Origin: Lingula anatina
Taxonomy: Eukaryota > Brachiopoda > Lingulata > Lingulida > Lingulidae
Length of the DNA stretch: 37,623 nucleotides
NCBI RefSeq assembly: GCF_001039355.2
Contig: NW_019775728.1
Coordinates: forward strand, 72,557-110,179
Direction of reading: 5' to 3'
In this document: one piece after another, positions 1 to 9,816 of the stretch
How positions within the stretch are numbered: the stretch's first letter is position 1
How the letters are laid out: each line of letters opens with the position of its first letter
Made by a program: the position numbers and the translations under genes
The notes under the pieces: generated by a model
Told to the model about the DNA's origin: nothing
Databases searched by the model: none
The model's input: the letters and a program-made list of their open reading frames with translations, nothing else

Positions 1-148
1 CAGGGCCGTAGCCTCCGGGGGGGCAGGGGGGGCAGCTGCCCCCCCTGGAATTTGGAATTTTACACACCACACCCTCCCCCCTCGGTAGCTTCGCCCCCTC
101 GTGTCCGCTTACTGTCCCCCCTGGCATTTTGCTCAGGCTACGGCCCTG
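1..148. mobile_element. hAT-like MITE (non-autonomous TIR element)
   Basis: The first 14 bases (CAGGGCCGTAGCCT) are the exact reverse complement of bases 135-148. The ends resemble the CAGGG...-type termini of hAT-like MITEs. The interior is C-rich and has no coding potential. The window starts on the terminal base, so no left target duplication can be seen. The family name is inferred from the terminal sequence only. Confidence 0.6.
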
Positions 149-272
149 CACACACACAAAAAAAAATCAGGGCCTTGAGAACCATATACCACACCAAGTG
201 GGAGATGGTCGGCTCCGCATCCTACGCCTGTCGTTCTGGACCCCCCTTCAAATTATCCTGGATCCGCCCCTG
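149..272 (-). mobile_element. hAT-like MITE remnant, reverse orientation
   Basis: Bases 257-272 (CCTGGATCCGCCCCTG) are the reverse complement of the left end of the element at 2310. The similarity continues inward (GAAGGGG..., ...GCCGACC). The far end is poorly defined, perhaps near the A-run and CAGGG at 161-172. It belongs to the same family as the copies in intron 2 of genes A, B and C. Confidence 0.5.
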
Positions 273-434
273 TTAGTAGACCCCTACCCAAAGTCACGTA
301 CAGTTGGATTTTTGACTAGATATTCACAGTAATGTCTTTAGTTAATTCGATACACTTGTCTATAGCTAGCGAGAGTTAATATATGCCATTGCCATAACTT
401 GGCTGGTCTCTGGTATAAAATATGTAAATATCTA

Positions 435-685
435 CTGACAGTCAATGAAAATGCATCAGAAAACTGGAAGAGCGACTGCGGGCCCTTGGATGCTAGAGGC
501 TGGGGGGGGGGGGGGGACCAAAAAACATTTGTTCATGTGAGCTTGCATCTTTTCTGACCTTTATTTCACCTTGTGAGACTGAATAATGGGTCATATTTAA
601 CACGAAATCTGTTATTTTCTTAATATGCCAAAGGAACTTAAAATATTATTTGATTAATGCATGATGCGATTTCATTGACTGTCAG
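435..685. mobile_element. TA-flanked MITE upstream of gene A
   Basis: Inverted ends start CTGACAGTCAATGAAA (435-450) and match the complement of 670-685, with looser matching for about 8 bases more. The element is bounded by TA at 433-434 and 686-687, as in mariner/Tc1-type insertions. The matching region upstream of B (around 7700) reads straight through without it, giving an empty site. It contains a run of 15 G (502-516). It is non-coding and lies about 310 bp before the gene A start codon. Confidence 0.7.
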
Positions 686-819
686 TAATATGTGCATGCT
701 CTCTAGGCTGTAGTTGGGTTGAGACAGACGAAATGATTTTGCGTTTGGTTGTTTAATCATTCCTTGAACTTACGTGTGAAATCTGGCCATCTCTTTAAAT
801 CAGTGACGTTGGATTGCCA

Positions 820-960
820 AATACGCCTCTACAGTAATACCTGCAAGCACTCACGTACATAGCACATAAAGGCGTCCAGTATTGACCTTGTTCCGTGTAC
901 AGGTAGGATACATGCATTAGGCCTTATAGCGGTATATCCCTTTTGCCTTCTAGCTCTCAA
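820..960 (+). promoter_or_regulatory. Putative promoter / 5' leader of P450 gene A
   Basis: This block is conserved upstream of all five P450 genes: an ACGCCTCTRCAGTAATACCTGCA core, a CACGTA stretch, and a TATA-like CATAAAGG at 865-872, about 126 bp before the ATG. Conservation comes largely from recent duplication, so the promoter role is inferred from position and the TATA-like sequence. Confidence 0.4.
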
Positions 961-997
961 AAATACTTGAGAGGTTGCTGTAACGGTAGAATTCAAA

Positions 998-3368
998 ATG
1001 ACCAACGTCGTCCAGAGTTTCTCTGAGTTTTTTACAACCCTTGGTTTGCCGACAGTTTTGATATTCGTGGTAGTGTTGTTGTTAAGTCTGTGGATTCTGT
1101 CGTCCAGCAATTCTCGGGTGAACTGGCCGCCCGGACCTGTCTGTTTCCCCGTGGTGGGATGTCTCCCTCAGCTGATGATCAGCGGTAGAAGACGACAACC
1201 GACAGATCTTCTTCCATGGTATGATACATACGGAGATATCATGCACATCAAACTTGGTGAACAACACATTATAATGCTTGGGACTTATGAGCTGATTGAA
1301 GAGGCTTTCGTGAAGAATGCAGCTACAGTCAGTGCTAGGCCCACTTGGTTATATCTTATAAGACGAGTAGTCGGAAAAGACGGTAAATAAAGTGATTTTA
1401 TTTAAATTAGATTTCCCGTAGTCAAGGATTCTATTAGTTTAACATAAGTAGGGCACGGATAGTAAACAACCTGATATTGTTTGGTTGTAATTATTAAAAT
1501 TTTAATTGATTTAATGGATGGAGAAGGGCGTACCCCTACACACCCCCCAATCCACCATATGCAACATCGGTACATGCTCTCACAATTATTTAGGGACAGA
1601 CGTAAGTGAATGATGTGAAGTCCGCACCGCATGACCAGATATATTTTATGTATATGAAGGGCATGTCAACTTGGGTTTTACATGAAGCAACGGAAGTAAC
1701 AAGCAATAATTTAGTAGTTCAGCATTTCAGCATGTGTGCGTGTGTGTGTGAGTGTGGGTTTGTGTGGGCGCTTGTGTGATGATGATAATTGTGTGTGCGC
1801 CCGCGTGTGTGTTTGAATGTTTTTGTGTTTTTCTCCGTCTCCATTATCGTGTCTGTTTTTGTTATTAATGGAGGGTATTTGGGTAACTGAGTCATAAAAT
1901 ATTTTAATTATATCTAAAATGCAGGTGCTGGGGTTATCTTGAAAAATGGACACGCATGGAAGGAGCTGAGGCGATTCACACTCTCGTCTCTTCGAGATTT
2001 CGGCCTTGGGAGAAAAAGTTTACAAGAAAAAATTCAGGATGAGGCCAGATATTTGGTGCAAAACATTGAAGATGAAAATGGAAAGGCTTTCTCTCCAAGG
2101 GATAGGGTTGGAAAAGCTGTCAACAACATTATTTCTATCGTAGTGTTTGGAGCTAGGTAACTGAATAGCTACACTTATTAGCAACTATTAAAATATTTAA
2201 GATGTTTTAAATGAATTTGCAGAGTATATATGTATATACTGCCGGTAGTACGGTGTAGAAATGTAAGTAAAATAAATAAGCCAGACAATTCATAAAGGAA
2301 GTTCTATACCAGGGGCGGATCCAGGATTATATGAAGGGGATCCGACAGACCCCAGATGCGAAGCCGACCCTCGCCCCACCCCCTTATTGTAAAGTTGACG
2401 TGGGGTTCGTAGCCCATTGAAAGGCTTCAAATATTTTAGAGGGCAAACAGTGCCACATACGGTTTAGAACTATAATTCAGCTAGTCAAAAGTGTGATTTT
2501 ATGTCCGAAATCGAAGAGCTGGGTCTGACACATCTGTCCTAAATCCGCCAATGTATACTATGTTAAAACGGTTGACAAACTTGAACATGGTACGTTTTTT
2601 CAAACATACATCTATTGTATAACAGCTTTGAATTGCTTCTTTAAACGAATCTCCCACCATAGTGTGTTTCACTTTACACAAAAAACCCAATATAGAGGTG
2701 CAATATTTGATGTCGCAGGCATGCTATTAAATATATTTAGTGCTCAGATTGCAGACTATGTTTGATTATTTTAAGGTCCCACATGAAGAAGTTTGTATCA
2801 AAGTTTCACTCTCCTGGAACCTTGAATAATAAAAAATAATTCATCGTCCTACCCCAAAAAGGAACATACGTTACTGTCACAAATGCAAAAAGTCCAACTG
2901 TGAAACGTTTTACTCACTTTGAAAATTCAATCATCACTGGTTTTGGTCTTTGATTTATCTCCTACAAGTATAACGTTGTAAAAATTATAATGATCTTCTG
3001 TATAGAGCAGTTAATTGTCTTTGATCAACTTTAGTTTGCTTGTCCCTAAATATTTAAAAAACCGGGAAAAATACACCCTGCCGACAGTAAAATAAGGATT
3101 TATCAAATTATTTTTGCTCTCGTGCTCCAAATATTATATCAGAAATGTCAAACTATCATGGAATCACAATATATTTTTGGGTCAGCAAAAGAAAACATTT
3201 TCTCTAGCACCCAGTACTTGAACAAAATGAAACATACGTTACCTAGTATTAGCCATTATACAAAGCCCCTTGGGTTACAGTTAAAATGTTAAACATCCTT
3301 ACGACATGTCTAATTTACCATGACTGAACCATTACAATATATATATATATATATAATTTTTATACCCC

Positions 3369-3426
<58 letters not shown>

Positions 3427-4492
3427 GGGGTATAAAAATTAAAATTTGAATTTAAATTGAGGCAGTCGTGGAATTTTGTTCTATGCACATGTAAAAAAAT
3501 TCAACAACTTTGAATTAATTTGGGTTTGGGTGTTTGTCTGCTGAAAAGCTCCACCACACGCGAATTCTCGTTTCAAAATCTCGTGTGACGTCGCGCAGTG
3601 CTCTTTCTATGCTTTCTCGGATGGTGTCCACTATGTTTTTTTCTTCTGTATTTTCTAAAAGTGACAATTTCCTTAAACATGATTTCAGATATGACTATGA
3701 AGACACCCCAAAGATGTTGTCAGTTTTGGAGGAATCCATGAGAATGAACAAAGGAGGACCACTATCCTTTACCAACTTGGCGCGCTTCCTTTTTCCGGTA
3801 AAATGGAATTATTCGCAATATTTTGCTTAAGACCTTTTACACAGTGCTTATTATTCACCTATATATTCTTCTTCATTTCCTATTCATTGCTGGTGTCATA
3901 TTTTGCCATTAAATTTTGAGCAATACTAAATAAATTCATATGTTTCGAAATCAGACCATTGTCGGAACAATACTTTTACTTTTCTTGTAAAGTTTGTTTG
4001 ACAAAGTGTGTGCCTTAAACCACAAGAATATATTTCGATTCCTTTATCATTAAAAAAAAATTTTTCATATGTAAAATATATTCGCCCTCGTCGACTAATT
4101 GTAAATTTTGTATTATATAAAAGCCTGTTGCAACATATCACAAAAGTGCTATTCGATTCAAACAAAATTAGGTAACTTTCATTTCAGAAAAAGAAATTCG
4201 TCCTCGTGGATAAATTCTATAGTTTGATAAGACAGGAAGTAGAACGACACCGCCAGTCCTTTGATCCAACTGACATCCGGGACTTCATTGACCTCTATAT
4301 AAAGGTCACTCAAGAGAGACTAGATCCAGAAATTTTCACAGGTATGTAACCGTTAAATGACAATTTCACGTACAAATCTGATCCCGACTTGATGTGATTT
4401 AGCAGACGACTGTTTTTAAAACGTACCGCTCGATCAAATATCGATGATTCTCTGATTGTAATCACCGCCCATTGATTGTAATCTTCGTCTAC

Positions 4493-4525
<33 letters not shown>

Positions 4526-6324
4526 TTGTTTTAAGTTCATTATTGGCGTTATTAATTTCAGAATGGAACGTGTTCCGCATCATAATTGATCTATATTCGG
4601 CAGGAACGGACACAACAGCTAATACTTTGAGATGGTCCCTGGTTCATATGGTAAATCACCCGAATGTACAGAAGAGGGTTCAGCAGGAAATTGATCAGGT
4701 AACGACCCAAGATATAAATGAACAAGAGCTGGAATCTTAGATGATCTTGTGTTCTTATTTCTTTGGTTCTTTATTCTTGGCGTTTACCGTTTTGTGGAGA
4801 GGCAGTCACGTGAAGCAAATTGTTAAGTGGGTTGACCTCCCGTAGCCAACACATTCATATTAGATCTCTCTGTTCACTACGTCAGCTGGTTTTCATTACT
4901 TGTTTTAAACTATGTTTCAGTCAGTTGGGATAGTGAATCTTCGGCGTCAGTCAATTTACCCCACTTCGCTATCTCCACTTTGAACCGAGCCAAGAGGTGA
5001 TCTCAGCCAAAGTCAGTAATCGTAAAATGTAACTAAATTAAAGCACGTGTTTCGTAACCATATGATATACTTTGTTTGGTTAATATATTTTTTATCTAAG
5101 GTCATAGGTCAAGGTCGTGTCGCCAAGATGGAGGACAAGGCCAGGATGCCATTCACTGAAGCAACCATCTTGGAGGTCTTTCGCATGTCTACTGTTGGTC
5201 AGTAACTTATTTGCACTTTATTTAATAAAAGTACCGATACATCAGTGTCTGCTTAATTAAATACCGTCTTGGATTGGTGCGACATGTAAGTCATAAAATG
5301 AAAAAAAAAAAAAAAGAAAAGAAAAAGAAGAAAAGAATTTGTTGGATTTCTGGTCCTGTTTCATGGATGGAAATACACGTACTTCTCGTCTGAACAAACT
5401 TATGGAGAAGAGTGGAAACAGGGTGTTACGGCAACGAATAGAAGCACGCATAATTTATTTACGGGTAGTTCGGTCAATTAGTCTATTGCAGAACAGAATC
5501 GATTTTACCTTTGGTGTCACTGATAAGTTGCTTTCTAATCTGATCTTCTCGTTACAAAGCGTCCCACCCTTATCGCTGTAAAATATTACCCAACCTCTCG
5601 TGAATTCTCGCAAGTTGTCGAGTCTTGTATGACGTCATGCCGTTGTCTCCATTCAAATGAATTCCTTCAAGAACGAAAAATCTTTCATTCCATGTCATCA
5701 GTTCCCATGGGTGGTCCCCATGCCACCAGTGAAACTACAACTTTGGCCGGATACACCATTCCCAAGGACACCATAATACTGGGAGATTTGTACCGGGTTC
5801 TTCACGATAAGAATAACTTCGAGGATCCTTACAACTTCAAACCAGAAAGATGGCTTGATTGCGATGGTAAAGTGATCAAGTCGGACAAAATGATACCATT
5901 TTCCATAGGTTCGTTACTTAATATTCGACCTTCATGTTACCATGCAGTGGCACATAAGTGAAATCATTACTTCTTTATCTCTATGTAAACAACTAAACCT
6001 TGTCACCTAAAGAAATTCAGAATTGCTTAAATCCGATCTAATAAGAAATACATAAGAGCCACTTTATCTTCATTATTTATATAAATTTATTTATGTAATT
6101 TAGTGTACACTTTCTCATTGTGATGTGTTATTTGTATTTCAGGGCCTCGTGTTTGTCTTGGTAAGGGACTGGCTGAAATGGAATCGTTCATTTTCTTCAC
6201 CACGTTGCTTCAGAACTTCATCTTCAAGGTACCGGAGGGGGAGAACCCGCCCAGTGGAGTGGAGGGTCTAAACACTATCACTTTCACGCCACACGATTAC
6301 AATGTGTGCGCAGTTAGGCGCTAG
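998..6324 (+). CDS. Cytochrome P450, CYP2 clan (array gene A)
   Basis: Predicted ER-membrane heme-thiolate monooxygenase, 500 aa. Exons: 998-1382, 1925-2156, 3689-3797, 4188-4341, 4562-4698, 5101-5197, 5702-5908 and 6143-6324; every intron is GT-AG and the exons sum to 1503 nt with one stop. The N-terminus has a hydrophobic anchor (about residues 17-34) and PPGP hinge (44-47). Motifs are C-helix W140KELRR, I-helix A307GTDTT, K-helix E364VFR, P419ERW and FSIGPRVCLG with heme ligand C445. The length is normal for microsomal CYP2. The start is the only ATG before the anchor; an in-frame GTG 12 bases upstream exists in B and C but not here. A MITE and an 860-bp insertion lie in intron 2. An AATAAA sits at 6569-6574. 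The substrate cannot be inferred, and vertebrate CYP2 subfamily names do not transfer safely. Confidence 0.93.
1735..1826. repeat. (TG)n-rich microsatellite, gene A intron 1
   Basis: An imperfect TG/TGTGCG tract lies shortly before exon 2. B, D and E have counterparts at the same place, with B strongly expanded; in C it is deleted. It gives open frames in several phases, none of them genes. Confidence 0.8.
2310..2553 (+). mobile_element. hAT-like MITE in gene A intron 2
   Basis: It starts CAGGGGCGGATCCAGGA and ends TCCTAAATCCGCCAATG, imperfect inverted repeats (about 13 of 17 positions). TATAC flanks both ends (2305-2309, 2554-2558). A related copy sits at the same place in C (17941-18223) and a deletion remnant in B (10849-10873), but not in D or E. 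It was therefore present before A, B and C separated. Confidence 0.6.
2677..3536. other. Insertion of ~860 bp specific to gene A intron 2
   Basis: Gene B reads CACTTTA directly into TCTGCTGAAAAGC (around 11145-11163), while A has about 860 bp between these sequences. The insert is AT-rich, has no convincing ORF, and carries the AT palindrome at 3355-3440. Terminal inverted repeats are not convincing, so the element type is not assigned. Confidence 0.5.
3355..3440. repeat. Perfect palindrome around a (TA)n run
   Basis: The arms 3355-3370 and 3425-3440 (AATTTTTATACCCCGT and its complement) are perfectly inverted. The bases between are a continuous TA/AT run, itself self-complementary, so the whole 86 bp can form a cruciform or hairpin. 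A second AT run lies at 3337-3354. Confidence 0.85.
4493..4524. repeat. (ATT)n microsatellite, gene A intron 4
   Basis: This trinucleotide run lies just upstream of exon 5. Counterparts are in B (about 12113-12144), D (about 27067-27102) and E (about 32831-32862). C has only a short trace near 19495. Confidence 0.8.
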
Positions 6325-7490
6325 AATTTAATGTAATAGAGCAATTGCATGTACATGTACATATTAATAATAATATGTAATAGTGCATTGTACCTTTGTA
6401 TAAGTAACTATAGTATGTAAATAGACGTAATGATTTCGTATAGGTGGTGTTAGCGCTCTTTTTGTGCCACGTGAATCTATACTAAAAAGATACATCAGTG
6501 ATCGGGAGAGATGCATCAGTGATCGGACGTGAAGAAAGTACTATATTCTATGTAGTAAGATCTGTTGGAATAAAGTCTTTTAAAAGGACAATACATTTGT
6601 TGTCGTGCCACGGTTGCACATATACACGGATTGAAACGATAAACTGTTTCCTAGTTTATACAGGATTTTCCCCCACAGCTCACTTCCTATATACAATATT
6701 GGTCAAAAAGATTGTCTCACTCCAGTTCCATGTGCTTTTATTTACAAATGATCACCTCACAGGTGTACATTGTTATAAACAGTGCTTTTTATTCCAGATA
6801 CCAAAATTCAACGTGATGGTTTTGAGGGGGTACATGTTATATAGTTTAATAAATGGTATAAAACGTGGATATTTTCACCGCTATTTTGTATTTTCTTAAC
6901 CATCAATCACGGATGCTTTAGAGTCCTGTGTCCACATAAAATATAATTGTGGTAGAGATGACACATGGCTGCTTGACAACGTTGTCAAGATTCTGTTTCA
7001 ATAATCGAATATTTTGTCATAAAATGTACCTCCACCTTTCCTTCCCCTAATTAAAAACTTAAGATAAGCAATGGGGGTGGGGGTATCAAATACTATGCAC
7101 CTGAAATTGACTAATTTCAGTACATATATTGAAACTGAAGTAAATAAATTGCATGGATATGGTTTTTAAGAATGGAGCAGTCAACTAAACAGAGTGAATA
7201 TTATAATACGCATCGAAGTTTCTCATGCACTTAAAGAACCAAAACTCTTGAATGGGGGGGGGGGGGGGGGGGTGTTCAATGACATTTCTGCCCTGAGCAC
7301 TGTCAAATATTTAGTAATTTGATCGACTATATTGTTGCATTTAAGTTTTACCAGGGTTTTTGTAAATATAATCAAACATTGATTTTAGTGCTTTATAATT
7401 TGTATGTAGCCAGCTAGAATTTATAACTGTACCTTCAAATTTTAATTACAAAATAACAACAACTACAATAATAATAATAATAATAACACG
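6325..7490. other. Intergenic region A-B, no gene seen
   Basis: The first ~290 bases after the gene A stop are specific to A. Homology to the other downstream regions returns near 6620 (GAAACGATAAACTG), is lost near 6690, and returns at about 6905 (GATGCTTTAGAGTCCTGTGT), a segment also at 15325 and 36290. It includes a 19-G run (7254-7272) and an AAT run (7468-7486). A 133-codon open frame at 6498-6899 has no recognisable homology. Confidence 0.6.
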
Positions 7491-7837
7491 GTGCTATTCC
7501 ATTGTCGAGCAGGGCCTTGCCAAGTGAAGCTGTAAAAGGTGTCACGTGTGTGTTTACTGCCCTCAACCAGAGTCATGTACAGTTAGATTTTCACTAGACA
7601 TTAACAGTTATGTGATGTCCTCAGTAAATTCTATACACTATGCTGTCTAGCGAGAGTTGATGTATGGCACTATTATAACTTAGCTGGTCTCTGATAAAAG
7701 AAATGGAAATATATGTGCATGCTCTCAAGACTGTAGGTGGGTTGAGACAGACGAAGTACTTTTGAGTTTGGTTAATAAATTATTTCTTGAACTTTCGTGT
7801 GAAATCTTGCCATCCCTTCATGTCATGGTTTCAAAAT

Positions 7838-7980
7838 ACGCCTCTGCAGTAATACCTGCACGTAAACACGTTTACATTGCACATATAAAAAGGCGTCAAG
7901 TATTGACCTTGTTCCGTGTACAGGTAGAATACATGCATTTGGGCTTATAGCGGCATATCCCTTCAGCCATTCTAGCTCTT
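7838..7980 (+). promoter_or_regulatory. Putative promoter / 5' leader of P450 gene B
   Basis: This copy has the best core promoter in the array: TATAAAAA at 7884-7891, 130-137 bp before the ATG. CACGTAAACACG lies just upstream. The other copies carry CATAAAGG-like or TATACAAA variants at the same site. Confidence 0.5.
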
Positions 7981-8020
7981 ACTAAATACTGGAGAAGTTG
8001 CTGTAACTGTGGGATCCAAA

Positions 8021-9740
8021 ATGACCAACGTTCTTGTACAGATTTTCTCTAAGTTATTCGCTACCATTGGTTTGCCGACAGTTATGATATTCGCGGCAGT
8101 GTTGTTGTTAAGTCTGTGGATCCTGTCATCCAGCAATCCTCGGGTGAACTGGCCGCCCGGACCATTATGTTTCCCCGTGGTGGGATGTCTCCCTCAGCTG
8201 ATGATCAGCGGTAAAAGACGACAACCGACAGATCTTCTTCCATGGTATGATACATACGGAGATATCATGCACATTCAACTTGGTGAACAACACATGATAA
8301 TGCTGGGGACTTATGAGCTGATAGAAGAGGCTTTCGTGAAGAATGCAGCTACAGTCAGTGATAGGCCTACCTGGGTATATTTTATAAGACGATTAGTCGG
8401 AAAAGACGGTAAATAAAGTGATTTCAACTTTTTATGCAAGTGATCTTTCCAGTACACAAGGACCCTATTAGCATAATATGTAGGACACGGTATAGTAAAC
8501 AAACTGATATTGTTTTATTTTGCTCGTCATACTTTTAAGTAATAGATAGACCCCGAGTCAGCGAGGGTTATGTGGCATACACGAGTGCGAAGCACGAGTG
8601 GATGTCACATAACCCTCGCTGACGAGGGATCTATATATATCTTATTTAGACCACGGGTCCATTAGCGGGTTATAACGCACTCATGCGAGAAGTGTAGTTA
8701 CGCGAGTTAGGCCCCTATTTCACACAGACCACGAAACCCACGAATCGCCATGAATTGACAAATTTCAGGATTCGTTAGATTTTGCCAATTTTCTGGTCTA
8801 ATTCGACACGCTCTACGATTCAGTTACGAAACAGGTGCGAGAGTGTTACGAATATTCGTGGGATTCGGCTGGAATCGCACGAATATTGTCCAGAAATTCA
8901 CTATGATTCGTGGCCAAGACTTTGAACAGCTCAAAATTTTTGCCACGAATTCCCGATTGATCAAGAATTGCAAGAACTGACTACGATTATATACGAATCT
9001 GTTAAGAACTTCACGAACTGATTACGATTCAACCACAAATCCTGAAATTTTCAATTCCTGGCGATTCGTGGTCTGTGTGAAATAGGGGCATTACACAACG
9101 TCTGAGTCTTTTGTTCTTTACTTCCACCGTGGTCTAATGGTGGGAGAATGGCGTACCCCTACCCCCCCCCAATCCATCAAATCCAACTTTGGTACATGCT
9201 CTCACACTCGTTTAGGATCAAACGTATGTGTGCAGTGTGAAGTCCGCACCGCATGGCCTGACATCTTTTATGGAGATAAAGACCATGGCAACTTGGGTTT
9301 AACAGATACAACTAAAACAATTTCTCATGGGTTTAACAGATAGCAACTGAAACAATTTCTCATTATTTAGATTTTTATTTGTCCCGATTACTTGATTATG
9401 CCTGTAAGACTTAGAGCAAAGGTGGTGGGTGTGTGAGGAGAGGGTTGGTGTGTGAGGAGGTCGTGGGGTGTGAGAAGGGGGTGGGGTGTTGAGGAGGGGG
9501 TGAGGGTGTTGAGGAGGGGGAGGGGGTATGAGGAGGGGGTGGGGTGTTGAGGAGGGGATGGGGTTGGGGGAGCAGATGAAGCGTGCAAGATGTAGTGGTT
9601 AAGCATTTCGACACCTGCGTGTGTGAGTATGTGTGTGTATGTGTGTGTGAGTGTGTGGGTGTGTGTGTGTATGTGTGTGTGTGTGTGAGAGAGAGAGAGA
9701 GTGTGTGTGTGTGTGTGTGCGAGAGAGATAGTGTGTGTGT

Positions 9741-9816
<76 letters not shown>

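Noticed and set aside
5339-5581. Recurring open frame in intron 6 ([13 protein letters not shown]), also at 13072, 28043
   Set aside because: It lies between well-defined exons 6 and 7, is broken in C and E, and adding it would disrupt the P450 frame. Conservation is explained by duplication.
6498-6899. Open frame of 133 codons after gene A
   Set aside because: No recognisable domain, no splice or promoter context, and not preserved in the other spacers. Part of it overlaps sequence homologous to non-coding DNA downstream of the other genes.
8009-8020. In-frame GTG upstream giving an N-terminal VGSK extension (also 16774, 23736, 30252)
   Set aside because: GTG is not a normal start in eukaryotic nuclear genes, and gene A lacks the frame. 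The ATG 12 bases downstream fits all five.
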